Shown in pieces: positions 10,400-20,989 of a stretch of DNA of 64,000 nt. Both the position numbers and the translations under genes were made by a program. The stretch comes from Heterodera schachtii (Eukaryota; Nematoda; Chromadorea; Rhabditida; Heteroderidae). Under the pieces are notes generated by a model, which worked only from the letters and a program-made list of their open reading frames with translations, was not told the origin of the DNA and ran no database searches. The DNA lies in the NCBI GenBank assembly GCA_023374025.1, contig SIJG01000082.1, positions 211,464 to 275,463 on the forward strand. Reading direction: 5' to 3'. Numbering within the stretch: the stretch's first letter is position 1; the number at the start of each line of letters is the position of its first letter.

Positions 10400-11075
10400 T
10401 TGAAAATGAATGTTTCAAAGAAAATTCGAATTTGTCAAGTTTTTTTAATTGGACAATTTCAAATAATATAGGAAATATTTGGAAAATGAATGTAAAATTT
10501 TTATTCTGAGAAAATATATCAATTATATATGTATTTATGATGAATGATATGCTGTCAATTTTAACCCTTTTTATTAAAAAAAAATTATGCAAAAATTTGA
10601 GAAACTCGTAATAACTTCGGAAATCTCAAAATTGTTGAAAATTTATAAAAAAAATAGCATTAAAATAGAAAAAAACGATCTATATTTTGGTGTTTTGTTC
10701 TAATTTTGCATATTCTGTCTATAGAAATCCGCTTCGGCCCAAATCGTTAGTTTTTTTGTTTTTGAAAATTTTTTAGTTTTAGTTGCCCAAATATAACTAA
10801 ACTGTGCAATTAAGATAAAGCCAAACTGTAGAATTAAATGAATTGGATGTCTAATTGAAATTGGATTTTCCGTCTTTTTCCTCACCCGCGAAGTTGGCAA
10901 TTCTTTTTTTGCACGATTTTTGCATAATCTCACGAAGTTAATCCGGTTTTTTATTAAAAATTTATCTTCTGTTACTTCGCGATTTTACATTGGCAAAATA
11001 AATATTAGGTAATTGTAAATAAGAAAATTATTTAAATAATTAATTTCTACTCTACTCTTGTAATAAGATAACTTT
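10400..11075. other. pieces of the class A upstream region without a gene
   Basis: 10500-10565 repeats the proximal block (TTCTGAGAAAATATAT, ATTATATATGTATTT). 10680-11075 repeats the distal block, with landmarks ATAAATCCGCTTC, CCTCACCCGCGAAGTTGGCAA, GCACGATTTTTGCATAATC and TTGGCAAAATAAATATTA. Normal order would be distal then proximal, so this segment is rearranged. Confidence 0.5.
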
Positions 11076-11514
11076 TAAATATGCCTAACATTAATGTTAC
11101 TTTTCATTTGATAATTCAGTCATTCTTATTTTTTTATAAAAATATATAAGGTAAAATTGTTTATTTTTTTTTGTCATAAAATCTGAAAACCTATAAAAGT
11201 TCAGCCGAATTTTTCAATACAAATCGTTTTGAATAAAATTGACACATTTTTAATTTGGTTTGATAAAATTTTTACTTGTCCTTAGAATTGGACATGCCTA
11301 TAAGAATTTTTTGTCAACAATTTTTGAAAATTTTTAATCTTAAAATGTCCTGTTGTTTTATGTTTGTAATTATATGATAATCAATCCACGAATTAATTGG
11401 GATGTAATTTTTCCTTTCGTCAATGTAATACCAAAATTTGTTTACTTCCTTTTTATATTTATAAATTAATAAATATTTTTTGAATATTTTAATAAAGAAT
11501 ATCTTTGTGGAAAA
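11076..11514 (+). promoter_or_regulatory. upstream region of A'-type genes
   Basis: The stretch around 11270-11420 (AAAATGTCCTGTTGTTTTATG, then ATCAATCCACGAATTAA) resembles 12290-12400 upstream of the intact 12481 gene. It differs from the class A and class B modules. Function inferred from repetition only. Confidence 0.4.
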
Positions 11515-11706
11515 ATGAATTTTGTTTTATTATTCTTCTTTTTAATTATTTTTTTAATTGTCAAATTTAATGAAATTACAACTGAAAAGAATAAACTGCA
11601 ACAAAAGTCATTTGACGAAATATTTGGAGGAAAATGGGAAGAAAACGAAGAAGAAACAAGGCAAATAATTGAAAAATTCTATAAAATTCAAGAGAAAATT
11701 AAGTAA
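11515..11706 (+). pseudogene. truncated A'-type HTH-family gene (leader and head only)
   Basis: An open frame of 63 codons: hydrophobic leader MNFVLLFFFLIIFLIVKF, then KLQQKSFDEIFGGKWEENEEE and KFYKIQEKIK, ending at TAA exactly where repeat 1 should start. The leader and head match the 12481 gene closely. A secreted 63-residue peptide is possible in principle; a truncated pseudogene is more likely. Confidence 0.7.
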
Positions 11707-12480
11707 AAAAATTTAAGTTCCAATTTATTAACAGAAATTGTACAAAAATTGCTAATTTTTTGAAGTTCCGATTTTTTATCAAAAATTTCGGCTATCGGAA
11801 TTCCGACATCCAAAATTTTCATCACTTAAATATCAAAGGAAATAATAATATAATAAATAAATTGTTAATAATTCCAAAAATTACGAATTACAAATTAGGA
11901 TTCGGATTTGAAGAAAAGCCTAATGTTTTTCAAAAAAAAAAAAAACGAAATTTTCTTCCTTCAACTAACTTCGGTACAACTCAGTTGGGCCGGCAAAAGC
12001 TTAATCTCTTTAGAAGCTTTTTCTAAGATATTGCTTCGCGATTAGACAATTGCTAAAAAAGTTATTATACATGAAAATTGCGAAAAGTTGACATTTTCGA
12101 AGTTTTTTCTTAATAAATTTTTTCCAAAACTTGATGAATTTTTCGCTTTTTGTAAGGCAAAAAGGCATGTGATCAAATTATATTTATAAATGTATCGAAA
12201 TTTTTTTAATATAAATTATTGAAAAAAAAATTAATTGCCAACAAATTATTATGTTATTTTCTAATTTTTATATTCGTCGTCAGAAATAATTTTTTTTTAT
12301 CAACCTTTTTGAAAATTTTTAGTTAACAAATGTCCTGATTTTTATTTTTGTACTATTTTTTGTCAATCCAACGCAATAAATTATGTTGTCATTTTTGCAT
12401 TTGTCAATTATATAATGAATACTTTTGTAATTCTTATACCTTATAATATTTTAGAAATTTTTAGAAATTACTCTTTAGAG
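11707..12480 (+). other. spacer and A'-type upstream region
   Basis: 11707-12280 is AT-rich with an uninterrupted but motif-less frame (11760-12026). 12290-12480 is the A'-type upstream region leading into the 12481 gene; an ATG at 12415 is in frame with it but would bury the signal peptide behind 22 extra residues. Confidence 0.4.
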
Positions 12481-13158
12481 ATGAAATTTGTCTTATTATA
12501 TTTTTTAATTACTTTTTTAATTGTCAAATTTAATGAAATTAAAACTGAAAAAAATAAACTGCAACAAAAGTCATTTGACGAAATATTTGGAGGAAAATGG
12601 GAAGAAAAAGAAGAAGAAAAATTGGAAGAAAAAATAAAAGAAATAATTGAAAAATATTATAAAATAAAAGAAAAAATAAAGAAAAAAGGAAGAAAATATT
12701 CAGCAAAAGAATGGAATAGAATTGAATTAAAAATAGCGAAAAAATTGGAGACAAATCGACACAAAATTTATGAATGGATTAAAGAATTGGGACTTAATCA
12801 GAAAAGAAACAAAACTGATGAACAAAAAATTGAAATTGTACAAAAATTTATTAAAATGGCAAATGAATTAAAACAAAAAAGAAAATATTCAACAAATGAA
12901 TGGCAACAAAATTATGTCGAAATTTGCAAGAAAATCGGAGTTAGCCAATTCGCAATAGATAAATGGAAGAGAAAATATGAAATTAGCAAAAAAAGAATAA
13001 CGAAGAAAGAAAAAATGGAAAAAATAAAAAGATATTGGCAAATAAAAAGTGAAAATCCAAAAATTAGTGATCGAAAAATTGCCGAAATGATAAACACTTC
13101 GACAAAGAACATTTGGAAATGGAAAGTCAAATTTGGAAAAGAAAATTTTCAATTTTAG
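12481..13158 (+). CDS. secreted triple-HTH family protein (A'-type), intact
   Basis: The ATG at 12481 was chosen over the in-frame ATG at 12415 because it starts the family leader (MKFVLLYFLITFLIVKF) and follows CTTTAGAG. Product about 225 residues: signal peptide about 1-19, conserved head LQQKSFDEIFGGKWEEKEEE, HTH1 (KGRKYSAKEWNRIELKIAKK, TNRHKIYEWIKELGL), HTH2 (KYSTNEWQQNY, KKIGVSQFAIDKWKRKY), HTH3 (KISDRKIAEMINTSTKNIWK) and a short tail ENFQF. Lysine-rich, no introns needed. Predicted to enter the secretory path; each HTH resembles those of transposases and homeodomain-like DNA-binding proteins. Molecular function unproven. The second half lies in a duplicated block shared with 45.3-45.6 kb. 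Confidence 0.8.
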   Translation: MKFVLLYFLITFLIVKFNEIKTEKNKLQQKSFDEIFGGKWEEKEEEKLEEKIKEIIEKYYKIKEKIKKKGRKYSAKEWNRIELKIAKKLETNRHKIYEWIKELGLNQKRNKTDEQKIEIVQKFIKMANELKQKRKYSTNEWQQNYVEICKKIGVSQFAIDKWKRKYEISKKRITKKEKMEKIKRYWQIKSENPKISDRKIAEMINTSTKNIWKWKVKFGKENFQF

Positions 13159-14030
13159 AAGGCAATGGGATTTTGATAAAAAAATTGCTAGCAAATTTTC
13201 CAAAAAAAATTCATTTATTGATAAATTTTATTTGAATTAATTTGCTGATCATATTTTTTTATGTTTTAAATAGCGAAAGAAAATTTTTTTTGGGTTCCTT
13301 TTGAATTTTTTTTTAAAAATAGGAATTAATTTTATTAAATTTAGGGGTAAAATGAGCTTTTCTCACCAAAAATCATCATTCGATTGCTTTTGTCGAGAAA
13401 AATTCAAAATTAGCGTTTCTAAAACTTCTGATGAATTTTATGATATAGGTATTTTGGAAAAGGAATAATTTAAAAAAAACCCGTAAATTTTCCTCTAAAA
13501 GTTTGTTCTGCCGCTTTTAAAAAAATAATCAAATTTCGAAAAATTTTTAAAACCAATAAGCGTTGAAATATTTTCAGGTTAAGTTAGCCTTGTACCGGGG
13601 AATATGTCTAAAAATTTGGTGTGATTATTAATTATAAAGGGTTAAGTTCGATAAAACCTTTTAAATATAAGCCTAAAAAAGGCATGTTTAAAATCACTTT
13701 TATATTTTGAATATTTTTTATTTATCACCTTTTTCTGAATATATGCATTAGAGTACCTTAATGGCATGCCTATAAAAGTTGTGCGTTTCAGATCACTTTC
13801 TTAATTTTTAATTTCTCAAAAATGTTTTTTTTTTTCTTAAACAAAAATTTTCTATATTATAAATGTAAAATCATAACCCCATTGATTTTAAGAAAATCCT
13901 ACTTAATTGCAAATAAAAATGTTTTTTTTGTGAATGTTTTTTTCTTAATTTTTTCCCCATACTTAAATTCAAGTTCTACTGATCACAAAAAAATATTAAA
14001 CATATTTAATTAAAAATAAATTAATTAGCT
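12860..14030 (+). repeat. segmental duplication arm, inverted partner at 44450-45600
   Basis: From HTH repeat 2 of the 12481 gene through its 3' flank to about 14030, the sequence is almost the reverse complement of 44450-45600. Examples are GCATTAGAGTACCTTAATGG, TGTACCGGGGAATATGTC and TTGTGCGTTTCAGATCAC. The arm includes the B-type downstream box at about 13370-13410 (CATTCGATTGCTTTTGTCGA). Confidence 0.85.
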
Positions 14031-14934
14031 TATTTTTTAATCATCCATAAATCATTCCTAATTTTTAGGATTAGTTTTAATCGTTCCTTTGGCCAGCAGG
14101 CAATACAAAATAGGGCCAATAAAAATAGGTATTTACCCACTTCAATTTTGTCACTAATTAAATGTATAAAATATATTAAATTTCGACCTAGAATTATACA
14201 GGAGTGAGTCCTGTCAAAATGGGATTTTTAATCTTTAATCCTGGCCCAAGTTTTTTTTAAAGTTCCAGGGTTCTACCACTAATTACATATTCTACAATAT
14301 TATTTTTTAAATATATATTTATTAAAAAGAATTTTGAAAATACAATGTTAAATTTTTTGACCAAGTAAAACCAAATTCATTTTTTTTCATAATAATTTTT
14401 TATAAAAGACTTTTTCTCGCATTTAAAATGCTTTTCCACACAGCTTTTTAGTCGATTTAAAAATATTAATAAACTTTATCAAATTTAGGAAAAATTTGAG
14501 CTTTTTCCATCAAAAATTATCACTCGATTGCTCTGGTCGACTGACCTAAAGCTTATGATCACTTTTATGATATATTATTTGTGATTAAGTTTCACTAAAT
14601 ATAAACATTAAATATTAATTAAATTATTAAAAAACTAAACCCACTATAATGGGGAGCATGCTTCTAGGATTATGCTTAGTAATGCCATTGAATATTTCGA
14701 GAATTTCAAAAAAAAAAGAAAAAGAAAATCCGATAAGGCGGCGCAAATTATGGATGAACAAATTTGCCATACATAAACATGGATTTTTCCAATTAATAGT
14801 TTTTCAGAGAATTATTATCTTTTTTATAATAAATTTTTAAATTTAATTTTTATATTTAACTAGCCTAATTGATTTATACAGGATTTTTTATCCTTTTTTC
14901 ATACACAGTTCGCTATTTTTGAGGATTTTTAAGG
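14031..14934. other. gene-free stretch with two dispersed repeat pieces
   Basis: 14205-14270 (AGTCCTGTCAAAATGGGATT, then TCCTGGCC) matches the reverse complement of 42765-42835. 14505-14545 is an orphan copy of the B-type downstream box (CACTCGATTGCTCTGGTCGA). Remaining sequence is AT-rich without a supportable gene. Confidence 0.5.
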
Positions 14935-15030
14935 AAAATTAAAAATGAGAAGGAAAATGGAAGAAATTTCGAAGAAAAAAGAGAAATTATTGGAAAAAAT
15001 AACAAAAAAATAGCTGAGGTTTTGAAAATT
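14935..15030 (+). pseudogene. HTH-family scrap
   Basis: Encodes an EEKREIIGKN-like head fragment followed by KIAEVLKILL. The same chimeric scrap is at 8391-8450. It ends where unrelated, less AT-rich DNA begins at about 15031. Confidence 0.55.
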
Positions 15031-15032
15031 TT

Positions 15033-15640
15033 ATTAACAGCCCAAATCACTCTGAAAGAGTGATAAACAGCCAATCCAGTTGGCCGAACCGGAATTTTGA
15101 TTGGAAGGCGACCCTTTGGTCTTTGATTGGCCTTCAATCATCACTTACCTTCATAATGATTATTTGTGTAGGCATTGTTTGCCTAACAATTTTCATTAAA
15201 CTTTTCCTTTCTATTGACTTTGGAAATTGCTTTCCTGGTCTTTAAGAGAAAGGGTTATGGTAATGTGCCTACAGTATTGGCAATATTGTACTTGGCCGGG
15301 GGAGGATCCTTCGGATGTGGTGTTGAATCCACGTCCTATCCCCTTGGCATTTAAAAATTTTAAATTTGGTGAATCATCCCTTCTGGGAAATGATTCATTT
15401 CTTCCATTGGATGGTGGTATAAAAGGTTGGCCGATTTGCCACCTCTTCAAATCATCCTTCCACGGAATGCCTATTCCCATTCGAGAAGGACCTTATTTCT
15501 CGGCTCGCCGGGTCGTCATACCCGAAAATGCCGAAGTCTTCAATGATCGCCTTTACGGACATGGCGATCCACGATTTGAAGATGAGGAGAGAATTCCTCA
15601 TTGGCAGGAACCTCCTGTTCCTCCCAAATTGAGCCGTTGA
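15033..15640 (+). pseudogene. membrane-anchored protein fragment, unidentified
   Basis: Two adjacent frames. 15033-15245 encodes NSPNHSERVINSQSSW.., then a strong transmembrane segment (LTFIMIICVGIVCLTIFIKL), ending in TAA. 15227-15640 continues in another frame for 137 codons to TGA, with hydrophilic sequence such as NPRPIPLAF, PIREGPYFSARRVVIPENAEV and a proline-rich end PPVPPKLSR. A single frameshift could join them as ectodomain end, anchor and cytoplasmic tail. This layout is what an envelope-like glycoprotein of a nematode LTR element or a host membrane protein would show; I cannot tell which. The segment starts abruptly at an HTH scrap. Confidence 0.4.
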
Positions 15641-15765
15641 GCTCATGGACGCGAAGCGCCGTCGGAGCTAAACAAATTATCAAAAACGGGCGCGAACGCT
15701 CGTCTAAATCAACAAAATTTAAAAAACGGGTGCGAAGCGCCCGTCCGAGCTTTGAGGAAAATGTG
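15641..15765 (+). repeat. three imperfect ~38-bp tandem repeats with hairpins
   Basis: Three successive units contain GGACGCGAAGCGCCGTC, GGGCGCGAACGCTCGTC and GGGTGCGAAGCGCCCGTC, separated by AAC/AAATT-rich linkers. Each core can fold into a short GGGNGC-GAA-GCGCCC hairpin. Function unknown. Confidence 0.6.
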
Positions 15766-16454
15766 AGACTCCGATCAATTTCTCTTGCCCGTCCGTCCGC
15801 GGTTCAACAAATTTCTCTTGAAGCTAGGGCTCCCAACTTAAATTTTCAAAGTCTGCATTTGGTTGTCAAAAATCAAAATTTTGAAAATTTTTATTCAAAA
15901 AAATTTTTTTTTGCGGCGAGCTTTTTCCTAAAAAACTTTTTGAGAATAGGTGGGCCGATGTCGCCGGAAAAGTTTTTTTCAAAATTTGGGTGCAATTTTG
16001 AAACTTATTAATAATTAATTAATAACATGGGAAATAAAATTGCTAAGGAATAAAAAGTAACACAGTGAAAAATGAACCTATCGCCATAAATTGAAAACTT
16101 GGGAGTATTTGGCAGCAAGCAGTTTTCCATAAAAATGGCCTTTTTTAAGAATTTTTTCCAAAAATGTGCATAAATCACAATCATTCTCAAAAAGCAACAA
16201 AAATTAACAAAGCGCCACTCAAAAAAAAAACAGTTTTGACCCCTTGAAAAGCAGCAGAATGCTGCAAAATCAGCAGAGTTGGGAGCCCCAATTTAAATTC
16301 TGTCTTTTTTTTTTATTAAAAAACATTTAAAAATATTATCTTAGAAACACCGAAAATTTTCTATTTAACAATAAATATTGCTTATATTTATTTAAAACTT
16401 TTATTGTTGTTGGATCCCGCGGGATTGTTGGATTTGAAAAAATACAGCTGTCCC
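15766..16454. other. gene-free stretch
   Basis: Contains a poly-T/AT tract and a few moderately GC-rich words but no reading frame with recognisable features. Confidence 0.35.
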
Positions 16455-16590
16455 AAATGAAACCCCATCTATTATTCGTTTTAATTATATTTTTGATCAC
16501 CCAAATAATCAAATAGGAACAGAAAAGAAAAAATTGAAACAACAAAAGTCATTCTATGAAACATTTGGATAAATGGGAAGAAAAAAAATT
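16455..16590 (+). pseudogene. HTH-family leader and head fragment
   Basis: Hydrophobic leader remnant (LLFVLIIFLITQIIK), then KKLKQQKSFYETFG with a stop inside what should be FGEKWEEK. Truncated after about 16590. No HTH repeat. Confidence 0.6.
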
Positions 16591-16599
16591 TTTCGCTCC

Positions 16600-17167
16600 A
16601 ATATGAGCTAAAACTTAAAAACCCTAGCCTTGATATTATGTGATCAATAATTTGAATTTTTTGCCCACAATTGAGTCCATCTTTTGTACTTTTGTTTCTA
16701 ATTTTTAATTTTCAATCTATATAAATCCGCTTCTGATCCAATTAGTTAATTTAATGCCCTAATATAACGAAAGCGCTGAATTAAGAGGAATTGGCTGTCT
16801 TATTGAAATTAGATTTTCCGTTTTCTTCTTCATCCGCGAATTTGCCAACTTAATTTTAACTTTAATTAATTAAATCAAATTATTGTAAATAAAAAATAAT
16901 TTTTAAATATGTTTATACTCTACTTTGGTCATTAAAATTGCAATAAAAGTAGGGAAAATAAATATTTTTTGGATCAGTAGGGTAAAAATGTTTATTTAAT
17001 CGACGAATTACTTTATTTTTTATTTAATAATAATCTTCCTTCTTAAAATTATTTATTCTGAGAAAATATATATGTGTTTGCCATGCAAATATTCTGTCAA
17101 ATTAAATAATAAATTCATTTTTAAATGTTTTAAATTTATTTTTTTAGAAATTTATCTCATCTTTAAA
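16600..17167 (+). promoter_or_regulatory. class A upstream module
   Basis: Distal block (TTGAGTCCATCTTTTGTA, ATAAATCCGCTTCTGA, TTCATCCGCGAATTTGCCAA) followed by the proximal block (CTCTACTTTGG, AAAAGTAGGGAAAATAA, GATCAGTAGGGTAAAAAT, ATTTAATCGACGAATTA) and a TTTTTTTAGAAATTTATCTC before the ATG at 17168. The order matches the modules at 27120 and 61 kb. Confidence 0.55.
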
Positions 17168-17380
17168 ATGAAATTATTCCAAATATTTTCTTTAATTTTA
17201 TTTTTGACGCCTTAATCAAAATTAATTTTGTTGAACCAACAAAGAAAAATTTGCAACTGAAATCATTTGATGAAATATTTGGAGAAAAATGGGAAGAAAA
17301 AGAAGAACAAAAACTGGAAGAAAAAAGAGAAATCATTGGAAAATTTTATAAAAAAAAGGAAAAAGGAAAGAAATATTCAC
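17168..17380 (+). pseudogene. HTH-family start joined to foreign sequence
   Basis: The leader MKLFQIFSLILFLTP runs into TAA. In a second frame LQLKSFDEIFGEKWEEKEEQKLEEK..GKKYSP is intact until about 17380, where the family homology stops in the middle of HTH1. The reading frame stays open into unrelated, less AT-rich sequence, giving a 182-codon hybrid frame. Confidence 0.75.
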
Positions 17381-17439
17381 CTTTTCGCTATATAAAAACA
17401 CGTAATATGATGCAAAACTTCATTTTAATCACAAGAAAT

Positions 17440-17919
17440 TTTTGCAAAATAAAAATGAATACTTTAATAATCAACAAAACGCGCCAGCAGAGCAGAACAA
17501 CAACAACCAAAGTGACAACGCTAATGCTCAGTTATGGAAACTTTATCCGTAAGAAATATATTCTAACTTTCAATCTTTGTCATTGCTGCTCACAAAAATT
17601 GTTCAATTCGACAAAAAACAATAACGACAGCAGCGGTCATTATGCTTTTGAATTCGATCCCTTAGGAGGGGTAAAAGTGCAATTTCATATGTGCAGGGGG
17701 TGCGTTTCACTTAATATGAGACTGAGCGACATGAATTGTGCGAATAAAAACAACGATTACAACAACAATCGCTTTAGAAGCTTCACTAATAATAGCTGAA
17801 CATTTGGCAATTTCGGAAAGAATCGCACAAACTTTGACGCTGGGAATAACCAAAGCAACCCATACAACAATGCTAATGAAAGTGGGCAAATGTTCAACAA
17901 TACCGGATGGATGGATTGA
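17440..17919 (+). pseudogene. Asn-rich protein fragment, unidentified
   Basis: One frame from about 17454 gives NEYFNNQQNAPAEQNNNNQS..NAQLWKLYP and reaches a good GTAAG donor at about 17550. Downstream, 17735-17919 gives NKNNDYNNNRFRSFTNNS, a TGA, then TFGNFGKNRTNFDAGNNQSN and an end at GWMD-TGA. The middle part carries several Cys (CHCC, CRGC). Composition and low-complexity Asn runs differ from the HTH family. It could be a captured piece of a host gene with one premature stop, or spliced exons of one. Confidence 0.4.
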
Positions 17920-17999
17920 TTACATATTTATAACATCAATTTTGCAAAATAGTTCAATGTCACCATTTCATATTGCTCTAATAAATTAGAATATTAATT

Positions 18000-18207
18000 C
18001 GTTTAATTTCTTTAATCCCCTTTGGTGTTTGAATATACCCGTAAATGTGACAAGCGCATCGCCGGTTAGCGGCATGATGCATTAGTTTCTCTTTTGTGCC
18101 GGTGCATGAAATTCCGCACATCTTTTTTGTTATTTGAATTTGACCCCGTGCGCAAGGGTCACCGCAGCGTCGGACCCCGGCTACACAGATGGCCATGACC
18201 CCTCTCA
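18000..18207. other. less AT-rich upstream flank of the 18274 gene
   Basis: Contains no recognisable gene or tRNA. Probably 5' flanking sequence of the gene at 18274. Confidence 0.35.
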
Positions 18208-18215
18208 TATAAAAG
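18208..18215 (+). promoter_or_regulatory. TATA box
   Basis: TATAAAAG lies about 60 bp upstream of the ATG at 18274, in a locally GC-richer region where a chance TATAAAAG is less likely. It fits a core promoter for the three-exon gene. Confidence 0.55.
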
Positions 18216-18273
18216 GGCACATGAGAATGTGGTTCTTTTTTTGTTTCCTTCATTCATTTACCCCTCCCCGAAA

Positions 18274-18880
18274 ATGAATTCCCAGCAGCGCCAGGCAGAA
18301 CGTGCCCAACTCCGTGCAAGGTTTAACTTACTTGTCGACGAGGTCGACTTTGTGGTCCAAGGGCTGATCAACAATTATCAGGCCGATGGATTGATCAACG
18401 AGGTAAGTTTTCTTTATTTTATTTTTTTGCTTCTTTTTTGAATTTTATTCCCTGATTGAACAGGCGCCGGATGATGGGCAGCTGATGGACATGGAACATG
18501 GGCACGGCCCACAGCAGCAGCCATGGGAACTGGACCCACCGATGCCTGAGCAGCATCTGGAAATTGGGCCACAGCTCCCGGATGCGTGGGAACTGGTTCC
18601 CTATCAGCCACCACAATGGGACCAAGTTGTGCATGTGGAACAACAACAGCAACAACAACAACAGCAGCAAGACGCGTGGGATGAGGGATGGGAGCCGCTC
18701 TCCCCAAATGCGCTTGCGCAGATCCAGGATGAGGCGGACGGGCTGCGCCAGGATTTGAGTAAGAATTTTGGTTAGGGTCCCATAAAAAAAAAATTGTGGT
18801 TGAGAGATTTGTTCGAATGGGCAGCCGCAGCCTACTTGGCCCGGTTACCAAAGATGTTCGAAAAATTTTATATGCATTAA
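18274..18880 (+). CDS. three-exon gene of unknown function, Gln-rich acidic protein
   Basis: Model: exon 1 18274-18402 (43 codons), intron 18403-18463 (GTAAGT..AACAG, 61 bp), exon 2 18464-18758, intron 18759-18824 (GTAAGA..GGGCAG), exon 3 18825-18880 ending in TAA, with AATAAA at 18883. Frames join cleanly to give 159 residues. An alternative acceptor at 18830 would drop two codons. Without the second splice exon 2 would end at TAG 18773. The N-terminus is helical (QRQAERAQLRARFNLL), the middle Pro/Trp/Gln-rich with a Gln8 run, and the C-terminus reads AAYLARLPKMFEKFY. No signal peptide or known domain. G+C is much higher than in the flanking DNA. It could be a host gene or a transposon accessory gene. 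Confidence 0.6.
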
Positions 18881-19017
18881 TTAATAAATAATTTAGCGTT
18901 TTGCCTCACGTCCCTCCACCCATAGAGCATTGACGCGAAAATTCAAATTTGATTTAGCGCCAAAAGGGGCGACAAAAGTACAAAGGGTCACTACTAATAA
19001 TACGTGAAATTTCGTTT

Positions 19018-19300
19018 TTTTAATTCTCAAAAATAAATTGTATTTATTTTTTCAAAAATATAATTTAAATATTAATATATATTTTATTCATGACAAAATT
19101 CTTAATTCTACTGATTTCTTACAAAGCCTAAAAACCTACTTAATCTGAAATTTTAATATTAAGTTTTTATTAAATTTTATTCTGTTGAGCAAATATTGGC
19201 AAGAATAAGTAAAATAATGATTATATTTAAATATAATTTCCTTCTCAAATAACAATATAAAATATTTATAATAAAAATTGTAAGGATTTAATTGGTAGAA
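19018..19300 (-). promoter_or_regulatory. orphan class C upstream module
   Basis: Nearly the same sequence as 2092-2303 (TTCTCAAAAATAAATTGTA, CTACTGATTTCTTA, GAGCAAATATTGGCAAGAA, AATAATGATTA) but with no HTH reading frame on the expected side. The gene-proximal end abuts the flank of the three-exon gene. Confidence 0.5.
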
Positions 19301-19349
19301 TATTCGGAATAAAAAAAATAAAACTAAAATTTCAGCATTTTTACAAAAA

Positions 19350-19585
19350 TACGCCTAAAAGTAGGAAAATTTTCAACCATTACTCAATTTATCAAATTGT
19401 CATAAATTTTTCGTTTTTTAATGTTTCCATAAATTTTTGGCTTTTTGAATATTTAATTAATTATTTCGGATTTTTACATAAATATAAAACCCACCCTAGA
19501 TTAATAATAAAAGAATCAAAATGAAAACGGAGGTTTGGATTAAATCACTTAAATTATTTAGGGCCATCAAAATTATCATACCAAC
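19350..19585. repeat. inverted duplicate of 8520-8780
   Basis: Reverse-complement match to 8520-8780, including the GCCTAAAAGTAGG end and the AGAATCAAAATGAAAACGGA segment. Non-coding. Confidence 0.55.
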
Positions 19586-20989
19586 TTTCTTCCAGTTGTT
19601 AATTTTAGGATAATTAGAATGTGCGTCTCTTCCAAATTTCCTATAAAGAAATTTTATTTTTTGAGACATGCTTAATCGCCAACAAAAATATCAAAATCTC
19701 ATTGGTTCGGTCATTCACCAATTTATTTAAATCGTAAAGATAAGTTGTCCATCAGCCGAGTTGTTCACGGCTGAGTTGAGCTGACTGGTCCTGACGCGAT
19801 TTCAATCTCTTCTTATTTTATTTAGAAGCAAACAGATATGATTATAAAATTGAACAATTATTTTTTCACGCCTTTATGTGTAATTTTTTTAAAAAAGGTT
19901 TAGCAGAAAATTAAAAAAAAAACGCTTAACAGTCAGCATTTTGTTCTTCACAATACGAATTCATTATTTTGACTAATTTTGCGTTACTATTTCATCATCC
20001 AATTACACATTATCATTAGTAAAGTGTTTGGAATAATGACAGATTTGAACAATTTAACGGTATTTAACAAATGAATTTACAATTTAAATTATTTTTTTAC
20101 GATTTTTAATTTAAACTTAATTAATAAACAAATATCGCAACTTTTATTTTTCTTTCATTTTTAACAGTCTAAAAGATATATATTTGATTAATTTGCTTTT
20201 TAAAATAAAGTATAAATTGCTGAAATTGTTATTTTTTTAAGATATTTTATTATTTTTATTTGTAATTTCAAATTTTCGAACGTATTTTTGTTATAAAATA
20301 TTATTAAAAATGACTAAAATTTTATTAAATTTTATATTGAAAATAGTATCTGTAACAATTATTTTTTTAGAGATAAAGCATATGATCCGAAAAAAAAATT
20401 AAACGAAAAGATAATAGTTGAATTTGTACCTGAAAAATGAATTCTGATTGTAAATTAACACTAATTTTCTGAAACAATGTTTGTAGGTGATTGAAAAATA
20501 AATAAATTAGATTAATAAAATGTGCGAAAAAATAATATGAAAAAATGTAAACACAATAATTTTAAAAAAGTAGAAAGCATAAATATATGATAATCAAAAG
20601 TATTGATAAGATTTTGTGTAATTTATATGTATTATTTAGAATCACTTTTTTAATTATTCCATTAATTAAATGACGAAAAGAAAATTATAACAGAGAAAGA
20701 AAAAAAAATGGTAAAACAAAAATTTATTAGGAAAAAATTCCAAGAAAAGTAAAAAGATTGGAAGAAAAAATTGGCATTTTTTCATAATAAAAAAATTATA
20801 TTTAAAATAAATTTTTTCAAAGATTTAATTAACAATTAATTCGTTTATTTTTCTTACTTCATTTTATAAGTAAAAAGAATTAAAATTCAGTGAAACAATC
20901 ATCAAAAATCATCAAAAAGTAACTAAATTTTTTAATTATTTATTTTTTGACTATTTTTCTCATTGTTTTTTGATCGTCCTATTTAATAA
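19586..20989. other. AT-rich spacer with repeat scraps
   Basis: 20232-20350 matches 9850-9985. 20425-20560 resembles the HTH 3' region also seen in the 1.29-kb units (TTCTGATTGTAAATT, TTAATAAAATGTG). 20675-20775 is a decayed HTH3 scrap (ITEKEKKMVKQKFIRKK). No intact gene. Confidence 0.45.

Noticed and set aside
11760..12026. 88-codon frame in an AT-rich spacer
   Set aside because: Low-complexity Asn/Lys/Ile composition with no motif and no promoter-like module.
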